NCBI GenBank assembly: GCA_025345505.1
Contig: JANVCC010000073.1
Location: forward strand, 4,415,448 to 4,479,447
Source of the DNA: Todiramphus chloris collaris
Lineage: Eukaryota; Chordata; Aves; Coraciiformes; Alcedinidae
Length of the DNA: 64,000 bases
Direction of reading: 5' to 3'
A program made the position numbers and the translations under genes. This document shows, piece by piece, positions 26,256-38,429 of this stretch (position 1 is the first letter of the stretch; each line of letters starts with the position of its first letter). The notes below the pieces were generated by a model that did no database searches, was not told the DNA's origin, and saw only the letters and a program-made list of their open reading frames with translations.

Positions 26256-27911
26256 TGCCTCTCCTTAGGAGACAAAGACACGGTTTTCATCTCTTAGGCA
26301 CGTGATTGTTTTATTGCTTTCTTAACTCACTGGCTTAATTGCTTCCCACAGAGATGCTGGGACCTATGGCTTCCCTTGTTTCTCTCTCCGTGTCCAGTAT
26401 TTTACCTTTGGTGGCTGGCTTTCAGCTGCTGCTCTCCTCTTCCCTCTGCCTTTGCCATTCCTGTGTTCCTGGAGTCGAGGATTCTACGCTTGCTCAGTAA
26501 ATCAGGTTCATTGTATATGGATCCCTTGTATTTTACAGAGCTGCTTGGCTGAATGCAGCCCGCCATGTGTATGAAAAATAAAATGGGTGAGCACAAGAAG
26601 ATGAAAGAGCTCTCAACTTGTGTTCAGGCGTTTGGGGAAAACAGATTCTGTTTAAAGCCATTATGAATAATAACATATTTCACGGAAATAGCCACCTTTT
26701 GAAAGCTGAACTTAACTTCCTAAAACATTTGGTTAAAATGATTGATGTTTTTGTCCACTTCATAGAAAGGAATAATCAGATGATTATAGTAATCCTGATA
26801 AGAAGGTGGGAGGGACAGAAAACATGGTAGTCAGCAGCTAGCTCCTCCTAAGAAAGGAAAAGGCACAGCGTGACTGACAAGGGCATCTTTTGAGGATTTA
26901 CAGTGTGTGGTAGCTCCTGTTGACTTCTCCCCCCTCCCCACTTTATTCTGAAGCCGTAATGCAATCTAAGTAATTGCATCCTGGAAAAGAAAAGTAGAGA
27001 ATAGCAATTTGATGGCTGCAGCGATGCTCTGGGGCAGGCACTTTGATAGCAGCACACTTTGTATCTTTGCGTGGGAATGGGCACGCTGGGAGAAATTCAG
27101 CCCCCGCCGAGGGCCAGCGCGAGGGCTGCGTGCCACTTACACTGCTCTGGGCTCATTTTCCTGCTTGGAGGTGGCTCTTGCTTCCTCTATGCTGGGGTAC
27201 ATTTCCTCGGCCGCGCTCTTGCAGAAATAACATTCTCCCTGGGAAGTTGAATGCTCCGGCTCTATGCTAGAAATGTTTTTGTGTATTATTTTACAGGAGG
27301 GAAAAAACCGACTGGCCTGAGTCCTCCGGATCTTACTCCGCCATAAACAGAATTTCATTGTTTGGCTTGATGTGTAGGGATTAAAGGCCAGCAAAACCAG
27401 TGGGAGATGAGTAAAATGAGCATATGCCTGTGCTTTCCGTATTTCACCCCTGCTTATTATTTATATGCACTGTTTCTGGTGGCAGAGCAAGCTGCTGTGT
27501 TACCTGTGCACCTAAAGCCCACCTGGTATCCCATTCAGGAGCAGCTGTCTGGAGACCGGGCATCTGTGCCGTCCCTGGGGCTGCAGTGCTGGGAGAAGGG
27601 GCAGAGGTTCTCTCCCCTGGGTTGTGTTGGACACTGGGGACAGGTGAGTTGCATGCCTGTGGAAATTCCAGCCCACCTTACAGCTGCCAGTGCTGCCAGT
27701 CCGAGCTGCTGCGGAGGGTGGCAGAATCTGCCGCTGGCAGCTGCCCCTTTGGTTTCTGTGCTGACTACCAGGGGTGACACTGGCACCCAGCCTTCCTCCT
27801 GAGAACTCATCAGCAGCTACATTTTCTTCTCTTTGTCTATACCACAGTCATTTTCACAGCACTCCACTGCAGCTACACAAAGAGAGGATTATGAGTTCAA
27901 GTGCAGAGGAG

Positions 27912-27932
27912 AAAAAAAAAAGGGGGGGGGGG
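27912..27932. repeat. A10-G11 homopolymer junction
   Basis: Ten A residues are followed directly by eleven G residues. Such runs are prone to sequencing and polymerase slippage, so the exact lengths may be unreliable. Confidence 0.9.
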
Positions 27933-28302
27933 AATTAGCAGCAGCAGGAGTGGGTGAACTTTTTGCAGAAGGAAGATGCTATTTTTCATGCAAATGTTGT
28001 TAGTAATGAAGAGTGAGGGGAAAGGAAAAACAGAACATACATCACGCAGAGGCAAAATTGTTTCAAAATAGACCATTTTTCATAGGTTGCCAGGAGATGT
28101 TGGCTGCTCTTTACAAGTGGCTGGGTGATGTACTGGGAGTCCCTGCACTGAGTGCAAGCACAGGACTGAGCAATACCATTGTCTAACAGGGTATCTAATT
28201 GCTGCATCCCAGTTTCTGAGGTGGATACATAACCACTGCCAGGTGACCAACATAGAAAGCAATGGAATAATAATATCTACTGCATGGGTAATGAAAGCTT
28301 GA

Positions 28303-28338
28303 GTTTCATCTCAGCTGTAGGTTTAATTTCAGCTGTAG
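28303..28338. repeat. 18-bp tandem dimer
   Basis: Two adjacent 18-base units, GTTTCATCTCAGCTGTAG and GTTTAATTTCAGCTGTAG, differ at two positions. They end beside a short dyad, GTAGTA then seven bases then TACTAC (28335-28353). The cluster lies 60-80 bases upstream of the long hairpin at 28403. Confidence 0.8.
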
Positions 28339-28402
28339 TAGATACTTTACTACTAGGGCAAGCCAAATGTTTGGTCACCCTTGTCTCAATATACTCTTAC
28401 TA

Positions 28403-28477
28403 CAGATAGTGAACAGTTTTCAACCTATTTCAGAATTTACCTTACTCTGAAATAGGTTGAAAACTTTCATGTGTCTG
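28403..28477. ncRNA. Long near-perfect hairpin, miRNA-precursor-like
   Basis: Two 20-base arms, 28415-28434 and 28446-28465, are perfect reverse complements separated by 11 bases. The core arm reads GTTTTCAACCTATTTCAG and its partner CTGAAATAGGTTGAAAAC. Pairing continues outward after a one-base bulge and a small internal loop to about 28403 and 28477, giving a stem of close to 30 pairs in 75 bases. That size and shape match animal miRNA precursors. The structure is also compatible with a small inverted-repeat transposon. It is palindromic enough that the strand cannot be chosen, and no known family was recognised. Transcription is not shown by the sequence. Confidence 0.4.
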
Positions 28478-28936
28478 GTCCTGATGGAAAAAAGAGGGTT
28501 TCATGTTAGTAACCACTGCAGAAACACCACAGAGGCTGCTTTGGATGCACTTGTAATCAGAATTTTTTTCTGCTGTTATTAGTGAATTTGACATGCGAAT
28601 ACCATACCAGTTTTAATTGCTTTGCAATTTAATATGGACTGGATTTATTGCTGTGTTTTGTGACCTGTGATTTATTTGGTTTACTGCAGCATGCCTAATA
28701 GAAGATCTCATGGTGTAGTGCAAGAAGAGCACATGTTGCTATAGTAATTATATGCCCAAATCTCTAAATCTCCCTGTCTTGTTCATTAACTTCTAAGGTT
28801 TCTTCTACAGGTCTTATTGGTACAGAAATGAAAGGCACCAAGTCAAATTCATTGCAAAATTAAAGCTGCTGAAACCCCAGGGCATTCTCATCTCTACACA
28901 GCTCTGATAAAGTGCCAGAAATGCTGGCATCTGAGA

Positions 28937-28951
28937 TTTTTTTTTTTTTTT
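28937..28951. repeat. Poly-T tract (T15)
   Basis: Fifteen consecutive T residues, annotated as a homopolymer. No upstream LINE or processed pseudogene was recognised on either strand. Confidence 0.9.
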
Positions 28952-31184
28952 CCTAAGGGTTCACACTAGGATTTGGAATAGGCCCTTCAAGCACCTCTTC
29001 AGATCAACAGACCTCTCTGGCAAATGTTGCATCTCAAAAGAGTCTTAACAGAACTTTAGCTTCTGCCCAAGGAGAACGAGATTCGGCCTTTACACAGGAC
29101 TGCAGCCAAGCCCCACAGAAGCAGCAGAATTAGATTCTGAAGCTGCTTGGCTGCAAGCTCTGTGACTGGCCTTTGCTTTCTCCTGTGCATGAATGCTCTG
29201 GAGTTCCAGCAGCGCAGCGACCGATGCTGTGGTATCGCAGCAGCAAAGCCGGGCGCTGCCCAGCGGGTCTTTCCTACCCATGGCTGCCTGGTGCTCCTGA
29301 GCCCTGGGGGAGTCCTCCCTCTCTGTTTCCTTCCCCAAATCACAGTGCCTGTCTTCAGCCTGGAGTGAGAAGGGCTCTGAAGCATTACCAGCTTTCCTTT
29401 TGGGAGTGAGTGGTTATAATTTAGGTGAGAAGCCGCTTCTTGACCCTCTGCACTCAGCGTTTGTAATCACTGGCTGCGATTACCTGTTTATGGAGCAGCT
29501 GCTAAGTGGGTATTAATCTTGCTTTTAAATAACACTGGGAGAATCCTCATATAAAGTGTGGATGAGAGTGTTTTAAAGACACTTTTGGTGGACCATTTGA
29601 GTTCTGAAATGGTGAGGCACTAAAGAGGCTGATTTTATTGATCTTGAGATGAAAAAGGAAAGGGCTTGCTATCTTGGAGTTATGAACAGTCCTTTGGAAT
29701 TGCTCAGCCAGAGCCTTGTCGTTCAAATTGCTGATCTTAAGTTCCTTCTGTAGAGATGAACAGGCATTTTCTGGAGTAGTTTTCAAGTGTAGGTTGAATA
29801 TATGCAAGTCCTTGGTCTCCACTGGCAGCAGGCCTTGTGTTGTCTTCTAGATCTTTACAGAAAGAATACAGACAGATTGTCCTATTCCTCTCTCCTCTTT
29901 CCTCCAAGTACCTTCTGAATACGAGGGATTCTTCTTTTCCCACTAATGACATCTTTCAAAAAGACAAAGCAGCAGTTGTGGGGCACACTGACTTGTGGTG
30001 CACTTTATCCAACTGGAGTATCCAGAGAGAAAACAGGGTCCAGACTCTTCTTAGAGAACCAGTACCAGCACTGGGTGCTTTAAGATGTTCTGCCTCTTCT
30101 CTAAAACTTTCAGTCTTATGAGTAGAAAAAACGGGACCCGTTTGACTTGTTGACTTCCATCAACAAGCATCATTTTGCACTCTTCTTTTTAAAGCCATTT
30201 TTTTGTGGCCCATTATATTACTCCTTTCCTTTTTTTTTTCCAGTTTTCTCCCTCCCTTTAGAGACCGCAAGAGAACACCGCTGTTGTGTTACCCACTTGG
30301 TGCAGCATGAGCCACAGTTCTTACAAGCTGCTTGCACAGATGCTTCTCTGGTGTGGCCGTGCCCGGGGCATCATAATGCTGGGTGGGAGAGAAAGGACCT
30401 GGAGCCTGACTCCATGCAGTCTAAAATGTGCTTCTGTTTCCTTCCCTCCAGGTCTGCCCTGCTGTGCCCACCCCGAACTCCCAGGAGGCCCCAGGCGTTA
30501 CGCAGCCAGAGTCCAGACTGTCCAGAAGGCCAAGGTACATCCACAGGAGCTCTGTTTCACAATTCCCTTTTCAGATGCAGATCTCACCCCAAACCAAGGG
30601 CCTAGATTTCATTTTGTTTCAACTTCTTTCACCCTGCAGAGGATGTGTAGCAGAGAGTCCTTCACCGTGCCAAAGGTCCCCTGTGCTGAAATGAACGCTT
30701 TTCCAGGGCGTTACCTTTGCTCCGGCAGCTGCGGAGCAAGAATAACTACGCTGATCTCTCTGTCTCCCCCCACGTGCATGAGCAATGCTCTGCAGAGGAG
30801 ATAAGGCAGGAAGCCTTTAAGAGCCACATAAAACTGGCCTCTGCTTTATTGTGTTCTTTGTACTTTTATGTAGCCAATTTTAAAAATTTTACGGCCTTTG
30901 TGTTCGAAGAGCGTGTTTGGGGGAATCCAGATGGAAGTTTATTCGTCAGGCTGCAAAGGCCAAAGAAAATTAGGAATTAGAGACACCATCATTTTTCTCC
31001 CTTATTGGAATTTTTACAGGATGTTAAACCCAAAGCTGCATTCGGCGTGCGAGACAGTGATGTGAGGAGAAGCTTTCCCTGACACCTTTGCCTTAACTCC
31101 CATCGTGCCCCTCTCTTTATTTGGAAGGAACAATGCCAACCGATAATGAACTACTTTCTATTCAAGGCTGCAAGTCAAATATTC

Positions 31185-31600
31185 GTTTCTCATTAATAAT
31201 TCAATGTGACAAATTTATTACCTTGAAGGTGCTGTGAGGCAATTAGACAATGGGAAATTGTGTCTTCCTTTCAGCCCACTTAATTGGCTTTCAAGTGTGA
31301 CATTCATCAAAACCTTGACTTTTCATGTAAACTTTCCATTATGCAAGGCATGGTTCTGACACTGGAACTACGAGCATTTGGCAAAATTCACCTGGGGGGT
31401 AACTTCACTTTTTTTAATAACAAAGAGAGCGGGAAGGAGAGTGTGAGAGAGGCTTCAAGAAGCTTAATTAAAGTCAGTGGAGAAATTATCATCACTTGGT
31501 ACTTTTCACGTGGTAAAATGGCCTGTGGTTACGATGTAAGCTTTGAGTTATGGCTGTTTGCTCTCTCTCAAGGAGTGTTAGAAAATTGTCAGTAAAATTA
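31185..31600. promoter_or_regulatory. Repeat-free AT-rich block with inverted SOX-type pair
   Basis: The block carries ACAAT (31247-31251), a five-base spacer and ATTGT (31257-31261), forming two inverted SOX-like sites. A further AACAAAG lies near 31421. TAAT cores are frequent. The overlapping plus-strand frame (31284-31595) has no recognised domain. Sequence texture resembles a conserved enhancer. This is inference from motifs. Confidence 0.27.
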
Positions 31601-31899
31601 ACATCTTTATCCTCTTCTTTACAGGCTTTTTTTTACCTATTTTTTTTTGGATGGAATAGAATGAATTGGGTTTAAATATCATCTTTTGTACTCCAGGTAT
31701 TTTAAAGCACTTCACAAAGTAATGATATGTTATTAAACAGTGATAGAAAAGAGATTACCTTTCTAATAAGGACCTCTGGGCAAAGAAATCATTTGAATGC
31801 TGGATTTCATATTCTTGGACTTATTTTCCAATGTGACTGACCAGTGTTGACCTTTAAAAGACTGCTGTATGAGCTCTTGAGTCTGAGGAGCAGCTCTGA

Positions 31900-32375
31900 C
31901 TAGAGTAATTTATTTTGCAGCTGTTGCATGTATGTTTTCAATTGCTGACATTCACCCTGAGTTTTTTTGTTATTTATGTGGCTTTCTTCTGTATCCTGTA
32001 ACTTATTTGTATATGGCTGCAGTCTTTCAAGGACACCCTTAAAATCAAAATTGTTAGTTTCGAGGGTCTGATTTGTCCTTGCAAACTTAAGCACAATTGA
32101 AACTAGCACGAGTACCTTTAAGGATGTACAAGGTTCAACAGTTTTTTTGATTTCTTTGCTTGATGATAATGAATTTGGTTTATTGAAAACGCTCGTCGCT
32201 GGCATCTTCTCCTGCCTACAGTGTGCTTTGAAAAATGAAGCTGAAAATCTTTCATTTGTCGACTTGTGTATTCTTTCTTTGGTAGTGTATGTTCATCCTT
32301 TAGTGTTCCACACTTTCTAGAAATGCTAAGGCAGTACAATGTACTTTTCTGAGTATGAACTGGATGTCGTTGCAT
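31900..32375 (-). pseudogene. Frameshifted coding-like relic, identity unknown
   Basis: Two minus-strand frames overlap by about 90 bases. The upstream one (32118-32375) runs through SRKCGTLKDEHTLPKKEY. The downstream one (31900-32205) runs through MPATSVFNKPNSLSSSKE and ends in a glutamine/lysine-rich, coiled-coil-like tail, ECQQLKTYMQQLQNKLL, before a TAG. The passage from one to the other needs a single frameshift near 32200. On the minus strand, A-rich runs at 31640-31648 and 31627-31634 follow about 250 bases beyond the stop, as a decayed poly-A tail of a processed copy would. The parent gene was not recognised. The strand is A-rich, which favours lysine, asparagine and glutamine by itself, so a chance origin remains possible. 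Confidence 0.35.
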
Positions 32376-35300
32376 TCACTCTGCTAGCATTTTGCACACA
32401 GTGCTGTGGTGTGCTGGTGTGGCAAAGAGTGGCTGCTGGGGGTCACGTTAAAATAAGCTGATGTACGATACGCAATCAGATGTATGAATGCAGGCAGTGG
32501 AGATAAGAGTTTACACACATGCTGAGGCTGTCTGACCTAGTAAGTTCATTTAGGATTTTTACAAATTGGTGCTTGATCTAATTTTAAATATGTCCCATGC
32601 TATAAAGTTTCATCCTTCATCATTAAAATAAAGAAATAATTCATATATGAGTATAGCTGTAGTGAGAGAGATTGATCTTAGATGAGCTTAGAACCTAAGC
32701 TGATCAGGTCCACTAGATAGATGAGGAAATCCAAGGTACTCTGGGCCTGCATGAAAGGATTGTGGGCACAATTGCCTGAGAAGGTGAGTAGGTGAGAGTA
32801 GGAGAGAGAATTGGACTCAGAGAGGCTGTCTCACTGCTATTGCCCTGGGCTTTGTCTCATTGGGGTTAGTGATCCTTCTTACCTTCCACATATCCACCAA
32901 CAGATCTGGTTTTTGACGGTATGTTTGGCATGTCAAAGCAGAGAATGCAGTTACCTAAGTGTGCTTGAATGCTCCTGGTTAGCTGGGCTCACTGACTGGC
33001 AAGGTGCTAACAGCCTGGGTGAAGAACCAGTTAAATGAAGCTCCGTTTTTATCTTAGAACAAACTCTTCCTCTCAGACAAAGCAGGGAAGGAAAGGATCT
33101 GAGAACATTTGTGAGGTTTGATCCAATGTCCATTAGCATAAAGGAGCCCCTACACATGCCAAACAAAGCGGACACAGCCAATTCTAAAGATGATCTTGTT
33201 GTATGAACACATTCCCTGGGGAGGGGAAGGCCAAGGCTGCTGAAATGTCCTGTTTACAAACCTTGACTTGCAATTACTTGCCCTGAACAGAGTTTCATTA
33301 AAATGAGTTGCATTTCCTTTTATAGATTTGCAGACCACCTAAGTTTCTCAGGCTTCACATTCTTTCTACATGTAAGCTGTCCAAATTGGTGTAACCTATT
33401 ATTGTTTAGCCTCCTTGGTCTTTACAGAAACCTCACCACACGTGCAAATTTTCTGTGAGCAGCAAAAATCATAGAAATAAGCAGTTGTGGAATACGTTTG
33501 TGCTTACCAGGTGCATGGATAATGTTATTCGTACAAGGAAAATGATTACTCTCAGTAGCATCTGGATAGAATGGAGAGAATAGGAGTTGATAATTGAAAG
33601 CCACAAGGCTTGCTTTTCTTTTAGGGTGTTATTCTGTTTGTAATGTAAGTAGGTGATGACCAGAAGAGAGATTGGGTTGTGTTGAAATTATGATTTAATT
33701 AAAAAAATACAACTGCCTGAAACAGAGTGGTCCATAAGGACAGTGTTGACTTGGCGTATAGCTTGACATTTAAGGCATATGTTGTTCTATTTGGAAATCT
33801 AATTTAGGCTCCAGTCCAGAGGAGTTAAGCGTATCTTCAGTTTCACTACTTCTATGGTGGTATTGAATATTTGATGGATCAGAACCTTACTGAGATAATG
33901 GCCTAATTTAATTTGTATTCTGAGAGAATACAGAAATAATCTTTAGCATATGGAGCTAGTACACATGTGTGTCTGGCAGAGGTATAGTAACACACGAATT
34001 ACTAGACCCATGAGTACTTGCTGGAATTATATTCCATTGGAGTGAAAATGAGGTAGTACATTCCCAAGAGAAAAGCTGAATATTTATTACCATCTTTACA
34101 TAGCATTTTATTGATATGGAGCCAATTTTTTTTAATTAATGATGCCAATGAAAATGTGGAGTAACTGCGTTGTCTTCAACGAAGGTGCTGCATATCCAGG
34201 GACATTAAACAATCCCTGGAACAGAAAGGATGGTAAAACTCTTGACACATTCAGTGGTAATTGCCCCAGCCCAGCACGGCCGGTGGGTTACTGTGCAGTG
34301 TGTTCCTGTTTGGAAGGTGGATGGAGTCAGAGCTGGTACCATTGACAGTGTGGGAGCAACTTTCTGACGTGGCAAAACTGAAGTTGTTCAAAGCACTGTT
34401 TCAGAAGTCAGCGTGTGTTTATTGGGATGTGCTGAACAGGAAGTTTTAGATAATGCAGGTACTTTGAGTAGATTGAGAAGTCGTGTGAAGTCTGGGTCTG
34501 TATGTTCTGCAGAAAGATTGTGGAGTTTGGTGACTCTTATATCCATGCCTCCTTCTGAACTGTGATAATAAACCTTACTCTCTTAGAGCTAAAGTATGTA
34601 AAATGTTCCAACTAAATACCTATTGGCTTAATACCTGGCTGGATCTAACCCCGTGTGATCTGTTTGCCAGTGATTTGTGCTATATGCTTTAGGCAGTGCT
34701 GCCAAGGAAGACTTAGTGTCTAAGAAGTGACCTTAATAATGCCTTGTCTCCCCATTGCACTTTTTCCCTGGAGACCTCAAAACATACCTTACTTTGTTCA
34801 ACAGCCAGCTTCAGAGAGGTAAGGCAGCACCTGTTATTGACTCCAGATGCTGTGAACTTAGTGTGAGTTAATATTTATAGCCTTGTTGAGGTCTTGTATT
34901 GCTTTAGAAGCAGGCTGAAGGTATCCCTGGATTGGATTGGACCAGAGATGGTTTTTGGCTTGTGTTTCCCTGGGAGCCCAGTGAAGTAATAAGTCACTCT
35001 AAGAAAAAGGATCTGTCTCCTTCAGTCTGTTTCAGACTATCCTTTCCATGTTTATCAGAGTTTTGCCATTTATTCTTACTCCTTAGCAAACCTCTTATGG
35101 AGTTGATGGAGAGGAAGTCAGGCGGTCAGAACATTTGTGAATTAAAAAAAAATATATATAACTCAGTTTTTAAATAAGAGCATGGAATTTGGCCTGATAG
35201 AGAATGAAAAAGACGAGAAAAAACATTTATAGTAATTCTTGTACTTAGAGCAGCTTATTTTTCTTCTGTTAAAAAACATGTCTTACTAAACACTCATTTT

Positions 35301-35674
35301 CTAAAGCTTTTGTTGCATTAAACCATAATTAACATGTCAAAATCAATCTTCTTCCCTTCTTTCCTTTCAAGTCAATCAAAACTGTTCTTTTGTCAACAAG
35401 AGAAGGGAGGGAAATGAAGGTCAACATTGCATCAGTCTTTCCAAAAAGCTCTGCATTGTAAATTATTTAGGTGCTCAAATCAATCCATTTTTTCTTTTCA
35501 GTGGTTGGACAATAAAAGCAAGATTTACTGCGGCAAGTGAATAATAAAAAAAGAATTAACAGAAAACAAACAAAAAGCCACTGGCTTGGCAACCTTCTGC
35601 GTTAATCAAAACCCGAAGACTAAACTGGAAGATCAATATTTGGCTTCAAGATGAAACACAGCAAAGCTTCCATT

Positions 35675-35690
35675 AAAAAAAAAAAAAAAA
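35675..35690. repeat. Poly-A tract (A16)
   Basis: Sixteen consecutive A residues within an AT-rich, conserved-looking stretch. No retrotransposed gene copy was recognised next to it. Confidence 0.9.
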
Positions 35691-37066
35691 TCTGAATAAA
35701 AAGGAAGATAGGCTGTGTTAATCGAAAAGAGGCAAATACAAAAATCCATACAGTCTTTTGGTTATCTGATAAAATGGCCCCATCGGAGCTTGACAAATTA
35801 CAGTATTTTTATGCACATATCAAAGTTCAACCTGATTGTCTCATATGGGGGAAAAGACCATCTGTCTGTATTCTAGAAATAATCTGCATAATTGACTTTC
35901 AAACAAGCCTCAAAGAAACAGGCATTTATCACCTTAATTGTGACAGGCAGAGTGTGTGTCCCTGCTATTTTATCAAGATAATAGTAATAGCACTGTGGAT
36001 ACCTGGTATCTTGTCTTGCCCTAAATTTTGTTCAATTTGTGTGGGTGGGAACTGGAGCCTTTGAGTTACAATTACTCTGACAAATTACATAGGAGGAAGA
36101 ATCACCTACCACAAAACCAGCAGCGAGACCCCAGCAGAGGCTGGACTTGCTGTGCAAGAATGCATGGAGTGCCGTGCTGGAATCTGGGGAGAGGAGCACA
36201 GGCTGCTGCAGGAAATCCCTGAGCGGGCAGCTCCAACACTGCCTGCAGATGCAAAATGTGCACATAAATTCCACTTGAGGAATTTGTTCAGGTTTTAAAC
36301 CCAGAGACCTCCCTAACTGCTGTTCAGCAAGTGAAGTACTCGAGGTCGTTCCTTGGGCTGTGCAGTTCAGTGGGCAGTGCCACACTGTGCGAGCATCATT
36401 GTTCCAGTGACCATGGCAGGATTGCATCTTCTCCCTGGTAGGAGAGACCAGGGGCTTGGTCAGCACTTCAGTGGAGAAGGACTTGGAAAAAAACAAGTGT
36501 TAAAAGAAATAACAGGGGGGTACCCAATTTCTAACCAAAGCTGAAGCTTCCTAAGGTGGGATTCTGAGTGAATGGGAAGACAAATAATGGATTAAACTAA
36601 ATAAAATTACATTCTACTTCTCAAACAAGAGTTTAACTTTTTGTGATAACTTACTGCACTTGTTGAGCTTTTCTTGGAAGTGAATTTAGGTAAATCTGTA
36701 TGGGCCTTGTCATTTGAAATATACACCAGTGATTTAAGGTAGGCTGAAAAAAGTGGTCTTGTCAATTGATATTTATTTCAGGTTAAGTGCTTATACAAAT
36801 TTCATTAGGATTCATTTGTTACTGCCTTTACATTTTGGTAATTTAACAATGAGGTTTATGTGTATGTTTTGAACTACTGCATTTCATGTTGCTTCAGATT
36901 TTAAGAGTAGATCACTGTCTTTATAATATGACCTTTCACTCATTGCAGTCTGCAAAGGTTTCTTTATCATTCTACTCTAATTTCTGCACTTATATCTCTA
37001 AAACAGGGGTGTAAAGTCCAGTTCAGTGCTACAGCATGCCAGTGGTGAGCTTTGGCCTCCAAGCTG

Positions 37067-37133
37067 AATCATTATAGAACCATAGATTTGGGTTGGAAGG
37101 GACCTTAAAGATCATCTCGTTCCAATCCTGGTG
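37067..37133 (-). mobile_element. Short CR1 3' end
   Basis: The left edge (GAATCAT, TATAGAACCATAG) is the complement of the CR1 terminal repeat. It is followed by 'tttgggttggaagggaccttaaagatcatct', the complement of the CR1 3' end. Only about 65 bases remain, an extreme 5' truncation on the minus strand. Confidence 0.92.
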
Positions 37134-38429
37134 AGTCTTACTTGAAGCTTTCCGTGGCTGGAGAGCTTTACTGTTATAAACCAGCAGCAGATGCAACTCT
37201 AGAATTTGAAACCAGTGAGTTGAAAGTAAATGAAAACATTTAAAATTGACCTGTAGATAGAAATCTTGACACACTGGTTGCTGAAAACAAGAGGGTGCAG
37301 TGGGCTGCTCGCGTGCCTCTCTCCTGCACGAGTACGTAAGTGCCTCACTCTATAAAATCTTGTAATAACAACCCCTTTATGACTTACACCTGCTTATAAC
37401 ATAAAGGATTGATTATGTCTTGACTCTTCCAAGGAGGGTAGACAGCATTTAAAATATATAGCCTGGCAATATATTTTCACAAGATGAGCCAACGCTTTCT
37501 CCTGTAAAGTCAAGCTGGCAAACGTGGCTGGGACTCAAGGCAGTAAATAAGGGGACTCTGGCCACGGCTGTGCACGCTCGAGTCCTCCAGGCCATGTGTC
37601 TCCTCTTTGGAGCCAGGGCTGGATTAGAAGAACAAATAGTAACTTTTCCCACCATGCTGGATTTTTATCTTTTGGTCTCCTGTTGAAGGTTCGCAAGGAA
37701 AAGAGCCCACTCTCCCCCCACCCTCCAACTGGCAAGCTTTATGTTAATGTGGCCTGGTATTTACAAGTGGGGCATAAACAACTGACACTTTTATGTTGCT
37801 AATAAACAAGCTTTTTTTGTAAGCAAAATGTTCTTGCATTATATTCAGAAATCCAATTCAGAGAAATACACGTGCGTGTAGGAAACAGCAGAGGTGTTGT
37901 GTAAATCTGGGCTGAAATACTGGACACACAACACTAAAGAAACCACCGAGAGAAATAAAATCAGCACCCGTAAGTGTGGCTGGAGGTAATGTTTCCATTA
38001 GCCTGGACTGCTGGGGAGAACATCATCACGAGATGGACAAAAGCATGGTGATATCGTAAAAAGAAATCAAACCTGAAGGTTTGTCTTCTCTGTATCAATA
38101 AGGGGATATTTTTCCCTCCACTAAATGCTGAATTTAATTGTGTACATCGCATTTATTTGGAAAGATTTAATGTTTTAATTATTTTTTATGTATTCCACTT
38201 CTGTAAATGTAAATTATTTCTTTGTGTATTGTGTTGTAGTAATCAGTTGGTAGGAAAAATAGGTACACAGGATGAGCTTCTCTACTGGTGCAGGTCTGTG
38301 GAGTGGGACATTAAGGGAACCATGCTGATTTTACATCTGCCCAAGGAGTCTGTGTTGCATCTGGGGCTGCCCAGCTCGAGGGGAAAATCAAAGCTCACTT
38401 TGGCTCCTGTAGCTGTGGACCCAAGTGAA
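37134..38429. other. Non-coding stretch between two CR1 copies
   Basis: No gene, RNA or further repeat was recognised. The plus-strand frame at 38157-38513 runs into the neighbouring CR1, so it is fortuitous. Confidence 0.65.

Larger units (their letters stand above)
20649..37066. other. Non-coding stretch with a few isolated structures
   Basis: No gene with a recognisable domain was found across this 16.4-kb stretch. Named content is listed separately: a G-rich motif (23672-23700), a small signal-peptide-like frame (26055-26255), a tandem dimer and hairpin (28303-28477), an inverted SOX-type pair (31247-31261), a coding-like relic (31900-32375) and homopolymers. The plus-strand 161-codon frame at 20780-21265 is low-complexity and probably fortuitous. 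The block at 35.33-35.70 kb is AT-rich and repeat-free and resembles conserved non-coding DNA. Confidence 0.6.

Noticed and set aside
29547-29952. Adjacent minus-strand frames with coding-like text near ACSSLQKELKISNLNDKAL
   Set aside because: It was considered as another pseudogene piece related to the 32-kb relic. The evidence is residue composition only, with a plus-strand frame open in the same place, so it was not called.
30286-30804. 172-codon plus-strand frame
   Set aside because: No known domain; two other plus-strand frames overlap it. No splice-site pattern supports one frame.
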